DNA from: Amyloporia xantha
Lineage: Eukaryota; Basidiomycota; Agaricomycetes; Polyporales; Adustoporiaceae
Direction of reading: 5' to 3'
NCBI GenBank assembly: GCA_036971615.1
Contig: JAYKKR010000002.1
Coordinates: forward strand, 3,286,001-3,350,000
Length of the DNA stretch: 64,000 nt
A model generated the notes under the pieces. It ran no database searches, was not told the origin of the DNA, and saw nothing but the letters and a program-made list of their open reading frames with translations. This document shows positions 1 through 9,964 of this stretch, piece by piece; position 1 is the first letter of the stretch, and every line of letters starts with the position of its first letter. A program made the translations under genes and the position numbers.

Positions 1-3000
1 GTCTACGTGAACGCCTGGAACGTGAGAATTCAATGACCCACAACATGCCAGCCAGTGCAACAGAAGTTACCCCGATATCGCGCACCCTGAATCGACGATC
101 GACGGCTCGGATAATGCGAAACGCACAAGTGCGCGCGCAGCAGGTTGACACTGCCACACAGCCATCCACTGCCTCGACAACGCAAGCACATCCTTCTCCG
201 ACAAACGTCTTCTCAATGAGCACATCGAGACGTAGAAATGTAAACGGTATGTCTACAGTCTTTCCAAGTCCGTGATTGAGAATGTTAATTCCCAGTTCAT
301 TTCCAGTACGTACTTCGCCAGCCCCTGGAGGATCTACGCAAGCAGCGTCATGCTCAGACGCCGTAGTCGACTACCAACACCATCACTCTCGCACCGAGGC
401 TCATGAGCCACAGCTTGACCGTGACCACCTACGTGAGCATCATCGTGATTTTTACTTCATCATTTTTTCTGACAGATATCTGCAGCATCTTCCTCCACTG
501 TCCATGAACCTGACCGTCAACTTGAGGTGAACAGCTCGAGAGATCGGCGGTCTACAGGACGACATTCCGCAGATGTTGTCATCGCACCTGTTGCACGTCG
601 TCCGTACCGTGATCCACGAGAACGACATGACCTCGGTGCTATGATAGATGAATGTCCAGACTGTGGTGCGCTACACTGGAAAGCTGAGCGACTCTCCCGA
701 TCAAGGAAATTTGGTATATGCTGTGCTCGGGGACAGGTTGATCTAGCAGCCCCTCGCGATCCACCAGCCGCTCTCAAAAATTTATTCGATGCTGCGGAAC
801 CATTCGCCAAAGAATTTCGTCAAAACATCCGATCATACAATTCTGCCCTCGCATTTACGTCCCTTGGTGTCGACATTGATCATTCAATCAATACATCAGA
901 GCAACGTGCACCTTACATATTCAGGATACATGGCCAGCTCTGTCATAAAATTGGATCATTACTTCCTGCTGGAGACCACCCACCATCATATTCTCAGCTT
1001 TACATTTATGATGGTGAGACCGCTTTGGCTGAGCGCATGGCACGCAATGACCACCTCGATGAGGCAACGATGACACTCCTACAAGATCTTCTCTTGCGAC
1101 ATCATGCTTATGCCCAAATTTACAAGCATGCACATGAGCGATTACGGGACCATGAGGGCTCTGAGGACATCTCAGTGCAGCTCCGCTTCGATCGTTGTCG
1201 GGATCGCGGGCGTTACAATCTTCCTACAGCAGTTGAGGTTGCAGTTCTTCTCCCAGGCCATGGTGAGAATAGTGCAGGTACCAGAGACATTGTTCTTCAG
1301 AAACGAAGTGGGCAGCTGCAGAGAATGCCAGATGGGCACCCAGCCTATGCCTGTCTGCATTATGTGCTCCTGTTTCCCTTTGGAGAACATGGCTGGCACA
1401 GTGATCTATCGCTATTGGCTGATAACTCGAGACGAAGACGACGAGCTGACTCAGAGCAAGAGTCTGATCCTGAAAACGAGGAGGATGCAGATGAACACTT
1501 GGAGGGTTCACGACGTCTCACTCGGACACGCTTTTGTGCATATCAGCTGCAGGTCCGACGTCAGGAGTACTCAACCATTCTGCGGGGAGGCCGTTTACTG
1601 CAACAATATATTGTTGATATGTGGGCTTGTGCAGACCAAGACCGTTTGAGCTGGTTTCGGCACCACCAAAGTACTATCCGTGCATCACTCTATAGTGGTC
1701 TTGAAGACGCTGTCGCTGCTGCTGATGCAAATTTGCATAATGTTGATCTCAACAATCTCGGACATCGCTTTATCCTTCCATCATCATATATTGGTGGAGC
1801 GAGGCATATGCATCAACTTTTCCAGGACTCTCTTGCCATTGGTAGAGAGTTTCGAAAGATCGATCTTTTTCTCACCATGACAGCTAATCCTGAATGGCCT
1901 GAGATCACACGAGAGCTCCTCCCTGGCCAGAAAGCATCTGATCGCCCTGACTTGGTAGCACGTGTCTTCAAGCTCAAAAAAGAAGCTCTTCTTCGTGATA
2001 TTCTGAAGAATGGTATTTTTGGACGTGCTGTTGCCCATGTCTACACTATCGAGTTTCAGAAACGAGGTCTACCCCACATGCACCTGCTAATATTCCTCGA
2101 CGAGCCATTCAAATTGCGCACTGCTGATGACATTGACTCTTGCATCCGGGCAACCTGGCCAGACCCTGTACATGAGCCTCTGCTTTTTGAGACAGTGAAG
2201 AAGTGCATGGTTCATGGTCCATGTGGTCGTGGACATCCTCATTCCCCTTGCATGGATAATGGATGCTGCACAAAGGGCTTTCCAAAACCACACATGGAGT
2301 TCACAACAACTGATAGCGATGGCTATCCATTGTACTGTCGTCCTGCTGGTGGTCCAGAGTTCGAGGTCCGCGGTTATCTCCTGGACAACAGTTGGATTGT
2401 TCCTTACTCTCCATATCTGTCTGCCAAGTATGATTGTCACATTAATGTGGAATGTGCAGTCTCATTTGCATCGCTGAAGTATGTCAACAAGTACATCTAC
2501 AAGGGACATGATCGCACTACCATGGAGCTCAACCAGCGTGTTGGAGATGAGATCAAGCTCTACCTTGATGCTCGCTATGTGTCTGCTGCAGAGGCTTGCT
2601 GGAGGATCTATCACTTTGGCTTGCATGGTCGTCTACCAGCTGTCATCCGCTTGCAAGTTCATCTTCCAAATCAGCATATGGTGACATATGATGCCACAGA
2701 TAGTGTTGAGCAAATCCTTGCACGAGCTGCCAATCAGCGAACAATGCTTACTGCATTCTTCTCAGCCAATGCAGACAATGGAGCACTTGGACAACTTGCT
2801 CGCCAATATACATACCAGGAATTTCCAAGACACTTCAGATGGGTACAAAATCAGAAGACATGGGCTGTGCGAAAAAAGGGCTATGCCATTGGTCGTATGC
2901 ATTTTGTCCCACCAAATGCGGGCGAACGGTTCTATTTGCGCACATTGCTGACCATTGTCAAAGGACCACAGTCCTTTGAAGACCTTCGGACAGTAGCTGG

Positions 3001-4837
3001 GGTCCAATATGACACATTCCGTGATGCCTGCCTTGCACGTGGAATGCTTGCTGATGATGGAGAGTGGAGGCAATGTCTGGCAGAGGGTGCACACATGCAG
3101 ACCGGCAGCAGACTTCGCCGACTTTTTGCAATAATTTTGGTGTTCTGTAATCCTGCCCGTCCTGAAGCGTTATGGACAGAATTCCGACAGCACATCTGTG
3201 ATGACCTGACACCTCGACTCATTGCCCTCAACAAGGAGCCAACAGATCAAAATCGCTATGACTATGGTCTTTTTCTTCTACAGCAGATCCTTCATGAATA
3301 TGGTCGATACTTGCATGACTTCAATCTTCCACGACCTGTGCACAATTGGGAAATCCAACTGGACAATCGCTTTATCGCTGAACAGATGCAGTATGATCCG
3401 ACAGAGGAGCGACAGCGTGCCACACAGCTCATACCTCTGTTGAATGCAGAACAAAATGATGGCTTTCATCGTGTGGTGGATTCAGTAACCCAACAGCATG
3501 GTCACCTCTTTTTTATCAGTGGGCCAGGTGGAACAGGCAAAACATTTCTCTATAATGTTATTTGCCATTCTCTACGTGGAGAAGGATGGATCATCCTTTG
3601 TGTGGCATCATCTGGAATTGCTTCACTTCTACTTCCCGGAGGACGAACAGCACATTCCATGTTCAAAATTCCTGTTGAAGGCTTGACTGGTGAATCAACC
3701 TGTGCAATTCCAAAGGAAAGTCAACTTGCAAGTATGCTCCGCCTGGTGCGACTCATTATTTGGGATGAAATCTCAATGCAGCATCGTCATGCAGCTGAAG
3801 CAGTTGACCGAACACTACGTGACATTCGCAACACAGACAAACTATTTGGTGGTATCACAGTTGTCTTTGGTGGAGACTTTCAGCAAATACTTCCTGTGAT
3901 TCCATGTGGTGGACGTGAGGATATTATTTCTGCCAGTCTTCGGAGATCCCGGCTCTGGAATTCTATCCAAGTCATCAGACTACACCAAAACATGCGCTTG
4001 GAGCAAGATGCAGATGCTGCAGAATTTGCGCAATGGCTCCTTGATGTTGGACATGGCCGAGGAACAGATCATGAGGATACAATCTCAATTCCTCCATCAA
4101 TGACTGTACCAGACATTGAAGCATTGATCAACTCGGTATATCCTGACATTGGTTCTGAAAACCCTCCTCCACCTGAATATTTCCTCAACCGCATCATTTT
4201 AGCCCCTCGAAATGAAGATGTTGAGACTATCAACAATGACATTTTGCGCAGAATGTCAGGAGATGAACAGGTTTATCTCAGTGCTGATACTGTCTTGGGC
4301 TCAGATGGACAGGAAGATCCTACTCATCCTGTTCCAGTTGAGTTTCTACATTCTCTTCATGCTTCTGGTCTTCCTCCTGGAGAACTGCATCTCAAAGTGG
4401 GATGTCCCCTCATTTTGCTTCGCAATCTTGCACCCAGCCAAGGCCTCTGTAATGGTACAAGAATGATTCTAGAAAGCATGTCTGACCGACTTCTGCAAGT
4501 TCGTTTGATAGGAGGTGATCATAATGGCGAGATTGCCTTCATTCCAAGAATTACGACAACACCATCAGACTCACAGGGCGAGTTCACATTCACTTTGCGC
4601 CGCCGACAGTTTCCTGTTCGATTGGCCTTTGCAATGACCATCAACAAAGCACAGGGACAGTCTGTCAAATATGTTGGCATTGACTTACGTCTTGCTGTCT
4701 TCTGTCATGGACAACTTTATGTTGCATTGTCCCGTGCTACTTCTCAACGTCGAGTCAAGATTCTGCTACCCAACTTGAATGGCTCATTGAGCCAGACCAC
4801 CAAGAACATTGTCTATAAAGAGGTGCTGCTTGACTAA
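1..4837 (+). CDS. Helitron RepHel transposase/helicase (5' partial)
   Basis: This is the replication-initiator plus Pif1-like helicase that moves Helitrons by rolling-circle replication. The main exon is open from 486 to 4837, about 1,450 codons without a stop. An upstream exon (3-246) is open to the window edge and joins in frame through a GTATGT donor at 247 and a TGCAG acceptor at 485, so the true start lies outside. Counting from position 527, an N-terminal CxxC-type zinc-finger region (ECPDCGALHW) lies near residue 43. The HUH motif HMH is at residues 517-519 (2075-2083) and the paired catalytic tyrosines at 652 and 656 (YVNKY). Walker A (GPGGTGKT) is at about residue 999 (3521-3544), followed by a Walker B (IIWDEIS), GGDFQQ, and the C-terminal helicase motifs TINKAQGQS and LYVALSRA. 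All key residues are present, so it may be active. Codon use is AT-richer than in most host genes to the right. Confidence 0.93.
247..485 (+). other. Probable intron of the Helitron RepHel gene
   Basis: The donor GTATGT at 247 follows a phase-1 exon end. The acceptor TGCAG ending at 485 restores the frame into the long RepHel exon. Without splicing, a stop at about 273-275 ends the upstream frame. The phase match and strong consensus sites support the intron; transcript data would decide it. Confidence 0.6.
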
Positions 4838-5572
4838 ATAGGTAAATCGAGTCTTATTAACATTTATTTCTCTATCTTTCTCACTAGCCATTTGTCTTTC
4901 AGAGTTACAGCTTTCACTACAAGATTCTAGACTTACTCATCACCAAATAACACTGTTACACTGTCCAATATGTCAAACAAGTAATTCTTCACCTCTCTTC
5001 TTGAAACCTATTTCTATGGACCCATTACATCTATAGCTTTCTTTCTGTCTACTCATTTTCCTCACATCTTCTTCTGAAACCACCAGAGAAACCATTCTTT
5101 ACCCATAACCCTAAAGTAGGTGTTCTGTGTGTACAGTTGTTTTTTCCAATCCTTGAGGATAGAAATCTTGGATTCTGGCCATTGGGATAAATTACTAAGC
5201 TCTAATTTAGCCTTACATGCACTCCTGAGTATTCCAGCATTCTGTAAAGTACAAATTTGTGAAAGTCTGAACACAGAAGCTCACTGGCAAGTGATGTTGC
5301 CCACTAGAATGCCGGCCAGAGTCACGGTCACATGACCAGCCCACCGTGCCGCAGTCAAATGTGTTCGCCGTTCAGCCCTCCTGCAACCTACAACTTTCAG
5401 GGAATTTCCTGGAAATTCCTTATAATTCTTCGCTGTTCACTTTTAGTCTTCGAGCCTGGCAACTACCTAAACCTCAATCCTTACCACAGAAGCATAAGAA
5501 TCGACAACTATCTCCACCGCGTTTTCACTCCCTTTGCTCGGCGTTGCTCAATCGTCTCCAAGGCTCTTCCTG
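4838..5572. other. AT-rich tail after RepHel; no gene seen
   Basis: This stretch holds only short, unconvincing reading frames. It is AT-rich up to about 5307 and then changes to a more GC-balanced composition. At 5281-5294 a 5-bp stem (TCACT, loop GGCA, AGTGA) precedes CCCACTAG ending at 5307, a weak candidate Helitron 3' end. From about 5330 on it probably serves as the 5' region of the gene starting at 5573. Confidence 0.5.
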
Positions 5573-6686
5573 ATGTCATCCGCCACTATCACCGCACTCT
5601 CCGTCCTCGAAAACCCTCGCTCTGCCCCTGGTCTTCCTAAGACTGTCTACTTCGACGCTCACCTGTACTTTGGCGAAGAACGGCGCATCATAGCTGCACT
5701 CAAGTACTTCAACTCGAAGAACTTGACCTTCGACGAGGTCAACGTTTGCCTCATTGTGGCGACGGTAGGACTTTTCTGCTGCAACACTTTATTGCACAAC
5801 CATGCTGACAGTCAACTACACTACAGATTGTTCCTTTCAAACCTGAGATCTACGACAAGCTGTTGCCACGCCTGGCTATCAATGAGTATCATTTGGTCGG
5901 AGACATATCATATGTACGTGTTTTACATGCGACAGTTCAAAAACACTAATCATAACATCACTTAGATCATTCCACTGTCGTTCGACAAGGTCCCTGACCT
6001 CTGCATAGCACCTTATTTACATACCTCAGGTGTTGCTACAAACATCGAAGATTGGGCGTTCAATGTTGACGTATCTCAGCGCACGCAATTGCTCGCAAAT
6101 AGCCAACTTCAAGTCTCAGCAGTTCTCGATCACAAACGATACGCTCAGGCTCAGGCTGATCCGAAGAAGAAGCCGATTCCGAAGAAAGGCTCTATCATAA
6201 GTATGGGTGGGCCTATCACGGCGGTTATTGATCGTGACGGACAGGTGCTGGAAGTCGAGCAAGAACATACAACAATGGAGGAGCTGGATGGTGACGACGA
6301 TGATGTGGACAATATGTACGTCAACCCGCAGACTCCAACCCATGGCCAGTCTTCAGCTTCGGAGCCCGAGTCGGCACACCCGCAGCCCAAAGATTTCGTT
6401 CTGAAAGGATTCCGTGCAACGGTAGAGACGATAGCGTTCTTAGGCTATGCGACAATGCCAGCTGCAAAGCCTGCAGGTACATTAATCCACCTATTCTATC
6501 TCTTTCATACGCCGCGGCGCTGACAAACGGAAACTGTTCGTAGTGACGCCTAACTCCACGGACAAACCTCTCAAGTTCGACTATGGAAGCCACAATCGCG
6601 CTAAGACCGCCAGTCCTAGCCCCTCACCGCTGGCCAAGAAACGAAAAGTCAACCCGAGCGATTCAAGCGCAGCGCCGTCTAACTGA
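5573..6686 (+). CDS. Hypothetical nuclear-type protein, four exons, between Helitron features
   Basis: I do not recognise the family. Four exons join cleanly: 5573-5764, 5827-5913, 5966-6476 and 6544-6686, all with GT-AG introns of 50-70 nt and matching phases. The product is about 310 residues. Its N-terminal half looks like a folded domain (PKTVYFDAHLYFGEERRI, later INEYHLVGDISYIIPLS). It is followed by a lysine/proline stretch (DPKKKPIPKKGS), an acidic run (ELDGDDDDVDN) and a Ser/Pro-rich tail with PLAKKRKV, which resembles an SV40-type nuclear localisation signal. No frameshift or stop is seen, unlike the gene pieces at 7797-9068. It lies between the RepHel gene and the Helitron end at 6913. 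It is therefore either a host gene or complete captured cargo. An alternative in-frame start lies at 5534. Confidence 0.6.
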
Positions 6687-6886
6687 TTCTTCTCACCGGT
6701 GATGGCGTGCACCACACTCACTTAGGATGATTTACTAGCATATACCATGTTATTTTAATTCTCATTCCGAGTCCTTAGTTCGGTTCTTTTCGTATTCTAC
6801 ATGTGCCATACACTCGCAGTAGCTCATAGCATAATGACTCAGCTAATGTCTACATGATCACCGTTCGTTCACCGTCACAGTTCCCG

Positions 6887-6913
6887 CCGTGCGACAGCAC
6901 GGGTGTCTGCTAG
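6887..6913 (+). other. Helitron 3' terminus (hairpin + CTAG)
   Basis: Stem CCGTGC at 6887-6892, loop GACA, stem GCACGG at 6897-6902, then GTGTCTGCTAG ending at 6913, followed by T. This is the standard Helitron right end: a short GC-rich palindrome about 10-12 nt before CTRR. The string GGGTGTCTGCTAGT here differs by one base from GGGCGTCTGCTAGT at 9477-9490. Confidence 0.75.
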
Positions 6914-7796
6914 TCTATAATACAAAAACCATGACCCACGTGGTTTGTCTCGAAACAAAGACGCGAGCTCATTGGCCGGACAACTTATGTCACGTGCTTT
7001 GTCTCTGTCTGTCGCGCCCCCTCATCGTCCAACGCATCGAATTCTTACGCTGAAAGCTATGGTCTATGGTCAATATATCCTCCATGCTCAGCGACACTTG
7101 GGCTCTACATACAACACCCGGCCAATACCCAATGAAATACGCCGTCTTTGTATGCTCCCTGCGTGATCAGATGTGTGTTTGTGGTACAGGCAGCGGTAAC
7201 TCGATCCTGGCGTTCGCTCACTCTTGAGCACCCTGACTTTTACCTCCTTATACACGCCAAAGGTGCTCTGCTTCCCTGCTTGCTCTGACGAAAGACCGCG
7301 GGACGAAACATGAGGATTCTATCTATCCCTCGAGACAAACCCTGCTGACGCAATCCCTCAGACCAAGTCCTCCTCGGCCAGCTGACAGCACCAATCGCTC
7401 GCGGCGAACCACCGTGACCCTGCACAGCCAAACCCGCAGACGACAAACGCCGCAGCTAAACCACCTCCTGCCGACCCCCTGCCCGGCCGCCCTTTCCCGA
7501 GCCCACCCCAGGAGACGACTGCTCGTGCCCTCTACGGAGACGCGCGGTGCAGGACGAGACCGCCACTTCTGCACCGGCGATGCCTGCCACCACACAGCGC
7601 AAGGACCCACCCGTGAGGCCGACACCACAGCTAACGCCGCCGCCCAAGCACCCGAACGCCCGCGCGGGACCCGGACAGACAGCCACAAACTGCACACCGC
7701 GATTGCAGCTCACGAACACTGGGAGCGCTGTCAACGCGACGTGCCACGCCTGGCCCGAAGCGAATCACCACCCCCACGCCCCTGCGCTGCTGAAAC

Positions 7797-8235
7797 GCAA
7801 GCCATTCGCCGGCACGCCCTGCTACACGGCGCCCGAAGCCATGACGGGCTCCCGCACGACGCCTCGGCGGACACCTGGTCATTCGGGACCACTGCGCTCA
7901 CACTCACGCAGGACTGCGCCCCGTGCTCGCTGCTCTCCCCGCAGACGGCGCCCCTGCAGACCGTGCACAACGCCCCATCGACGCTCAACCACCACGCTGG
8001 TGCGCACATGCACCTGCGCGCGCTGCAGGACACCGGTGCGAGCCGCCTGGAGAATGACCCCGCCAGGCGGCCGACGGTGCAGCTGCTGCTCGCGACTCCC
8101 CTGCTCTGTGGGGCGCGGCGGAAGGGCTCCTTTGGCCGGGGCGACTTTGCAAGGGCTGTCACCACTGGCATCGCGGATGGAGCGGCGGTGGCGGCACCCG
8201 TCGGTGATGACGCACGGAACGATGGACAGCCGGGA
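7797..8235 (+). pseudogene. Fragment of an OSR1/SPAK/FRAY-like Ste20 protein kinase
   Basis: The kinase C-lobe is readable only across several frames. The frame of 7547 gives the activation segment and APE motif (KPFAGTPCYTAPEAM, about 7797-7845). The frame of 7414 then gives DTWSFGTTALTLTQ (DxWSxG motif) and ENDPARRPTVQLLLATPLL, the subdomain XI arginine region typical of STE20 kinases. The first frame resumes with LQGLSPLASRMERR. The frame changes near 7850 and 8150 imply at least two indels. The DFG, HRD and VAIK motifs and the whole N-lobe are not found, so it cannot encode an active kinase. The spacing and wording around LLQTVH..PSTL and DPARRPT most resemble OSR1/SPAK-type kinases. It lies inside the Helitron as cargo. 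Confidence 0.65.
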
Positions 8236-8429
8236 CGGGGACACAGACGCGGACTCTGGGGTGGGGGCGAAGGAGCGGGGCGAGCAGAGGAGCAGTGTGG
8301 AGATGTATGTGCTGTGCGTGCACGGGCGGCATGGTCGTTCACACTCGCGCAGCGTGCCGTGAGTTCTTTTTGCATGGTGAGTCTCCCTGCCGTTTGATTT
8401 TTTGCACCCGCTGACCCCCTTGGCTTCCT

Positions 8430-9068
8430 CCCAGTCGAGATCCCGCCTTCACAGGTGAACATCCTCGACGGAAAGGCCAAGGACCTCATCAGCGAGGGCA
8501 ACGCATACAAGTCCAAATCAAGTCGTACGGCGGTATTGAGCATTTCCTCAGCGGTATCAGCAAGGACGCATACATCGCCTTCAACGAGCCCAGTAAGTTG
8601 CCGTCCTCCAATCTCATCGCAAGCTACCCCTTTCATCCCTTTTCACTAACCCAGACACCCGTCTCTCTTCCCGCACACAGCCTCCTCCCTCGCCTCCCGC
8701 ACCCGCATCAAGACGCTCACCTACACGCATTTCTTCAACAACGACATCACTGCTGTCCTGCACATGGCGCTCACTGTCAGCATCGCGAATGTCCTTGACT
8801 CACGTGAGGTTGTTGTCATCGTCACTGGCCAGCGCAAGGCTCTCGCGCTCAGCAAGGCGATCAGTGAGTTTGGCCATCTCCTCCCCCTCTTCCCCCTTCA
8901 CCTTGCACTTTGCATTGCACCCTTTTTTCTTTCTGGGCGGTTAAGCGGATACTGATGATTACCGTGACGCGATGTAGAGGAGGGCGTGAACCACCTTTGG
9001 ACGCTCTCTGTTTTGCAGATGCACCCCTGGGCACTCATCACCGTCATCGAGGGTGCCAAGCTCACCCG
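8430..9068 (+). pseudogene. Fragment of glucosamine-6-phosphate deaminase (nagB/GNPDA) with introns
   Basis: The intact enzyme converts glucosamine-6-phosphate to fructose-6-phosphate and ammonia. Spliced pieces read QVNILDGKAKDLISEGNAY, then IEHFLSGISKDAYIAFNEP, SLASRTRIKTLTY, MALTVSIANVLDSREVVV, TGQRKALALSKAI and EEGVNHLWTLSVLQMHPWA. These follow the deaminase order closely, and three host introns are retained (donors near 8591, 8861 and one at the 3' side). It is broken: one base is missing near 8514-8517, the conserved DGHIAFNEP is altered to DAYIAFNEP, a few residues are missing after TLTY, and both the N-terminus and the C-terminus (after EGAKL) are absent. The retained introns show the copy came from DNA, not mRNA, as expected for Helitron capture. 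Confidence 0.85.
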
Positions 9069-9140
9069 ACTAGCATGTCGCAACAGTAGTCGACTCACAT
9101 CCTCTGATACATATCCAATTATGTTGACAGCATACACAAG

Positions 9141-9389
9141 GCCACGAAGCCAACCACCGCTGGGTGGGTGGCTTAGTGGCTGGCCCTACATGAGACTGCA
9201 TATAGTTTTCTGTTTGACTGAGTCTGTAGCCATCTATCTGAGTCTGTCATGCTGTAGTAGATACAAGCTGCACACTACTATCTTCATTTTTTTACTTCCA
9301 CATAGGCACGGGGCCACGAAGCTGACCACCGCTAGGTGGGCAGCTGAGTGGCCCTGTGTGAGACTCTGGCCGCTCGACTGAGGCTGTAG
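9141..9389 (+). repeat. Pair of diverged direct repeats near the Helitron B right end
   Basis: Unit 1 is 9141-9229 and unit 2 is 9313-9389, offset by 172 bases. Both begin GCCACGAAGC, continue with ACCACCGCT(G/A)GGTGGG, then (A/T)GTGG..CCCT..TGAGACT, and end (T/C)GACTGAG(T/G)CTGTAG. Each contains a small internal palindrome (CCACC..GGTGG). They lie between the deaminase fragment and the terminal hairpin, so they look like subterminal Helitron sequence. Function is unknown. Confidence 0.65.
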
Positions 9390-9461
9390 ACTGTAGTACT
9401 GCAGTAAATTAAACTACAAATTTGCCCTTTTCAAATTCTTTCATATTTTCACTGAGCTGAA

Positions 9462-9489
9462 CCCGTAGCGAAGCGCGGGCGTCTGCTAG
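9462..9489 (+). other. Helitron 3' terminus (hairpin + CTAG)
   Basis: A CCCG arm at 9462-9465 and CGGG arm at 9476-9479 enclose TAGCGAAGCG. Then comes CGTCTGCTAG ending at 9489, with T at 9490. The inner stem is imperfect compared with the copy at 6887-6913, which suggests mutation since insertion. Host sequence resumes at 9490. Confidence 0.75.
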
Positions 9490-9964
9490 TCACCTTGTTA
9501 AAATCCTATGATTTCGAGTGACGTGCATGATAAATTGATAATTGAAATCGAGAGGCGCATCTGCATACTTGCGAGCGAGGGAATATGCTCTCAGGTGTAA
9601 TATGATTGTTGAATCGCGCCCAACGTTTGGTTCACTGCAACTTGCGTGCTTCCAGCAATCTTAAGGTCGTGCTTTGGTCACGGGAAGCGTGTTTACACCT
9701 CGCGAAGGACTTGATGAACGAGAATCGAAAACAAGCTTCCAATACGCTGTGAGATACGAGAAGGATCAGTTCCTTGTCGTGCGGATGTGGACTGTACTAC
9801 ATGTGTGCATCATATTTCCACTAGGGAGTTCCACATAGCTAAAGTCAATATATTGAACGCGTTCGGCCACGTGCCTGTGACCACGCGAGTGGCAGGCGCG
9901 TCTGAGCGGCTATGGTTCACGCGTTTTTTGTACAACTGACCTCGGTTCAGTGCTTCGGGACGCG
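9490..9964. other. Intergenic; upstream region of the J-domain gene
   Basis: This stretch runs from the Helitron right end to the start codon at 9965. No convincing gene, tRNA or repeat was seen. It presumably includes the promoter of the J-domain gene, whose original promoter may have been displaced by the insertion. Confidence 0.5.

Larger units (their letters stand above)
1..6913 (+). mobile_element. Helitron A, autonomous rolling-circle transposon (left end outside window)
   Basis: The RepHel gene at 1-4837 identifies a Helitron. The best 3' terminus after it is at 6887-6913: a perfect 6-bp stem (CCGTGC, loop GACA, GCACGG) followed by GTGTCTGCTAG and then a T, which is the classical hairpin-CTRR-T end. 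The same terminal string recurs at 9489. The element would then contain the unknown gene at 5573-6686 as cargo. A weaker alternative right end is at 5307 (hairpin 5281-5294, then CACTAG), but there the next base is A rather than T. The 5' end is not in the window. That this is a Helitron is seen in the sequence; which 3' end belongs to it is inference. Confidence 0.55.
6914..9489 (+). mobile_element. Helitron B, non-autonomous Helitron carrying host gene fragments
   Basis: The proposed left end is TCTATAATAC at 6914, the TC start expected of Helitrons, directly abutting the CTAG end of the upstream element. The right end at 9489 has a CCCG/CGGG stem (9462-9465 and 9476-9479), then CGTCTGCTAG followed by T. 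There is no RepHel gene inside, so it must depend on a partner such as the one at 1-4837. The interior holds a kinase fragment (7797-8235), a glucosamine-6-phosphate deaminase fragment (8430-9068) and two diverged direct repeats near the right end. About 7240-8400 is clearly GC-richer than its flanks, consistent with transduplicated host exons. The right end is well supported; the left end rests on position and its TC start. Confidence 0.65.

Noticed and set aside
7414..8397. 327-codon frame as a genuine protein-coding gene
   Set aside because: Kinase motifs switch between this frame and the frame at 7547, so it is a frameshifted fragment rather than one gene.
7731..8636. 301-codon open frame on the minus strand over the Helitron B cargo
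   Set aside because: It lies antisense to the kinase and deaminase fragments, is low-complexity and Ser/Arg/Pro-rich, and has no recognisable domain. GC-rich DNA produces such frames by chance.
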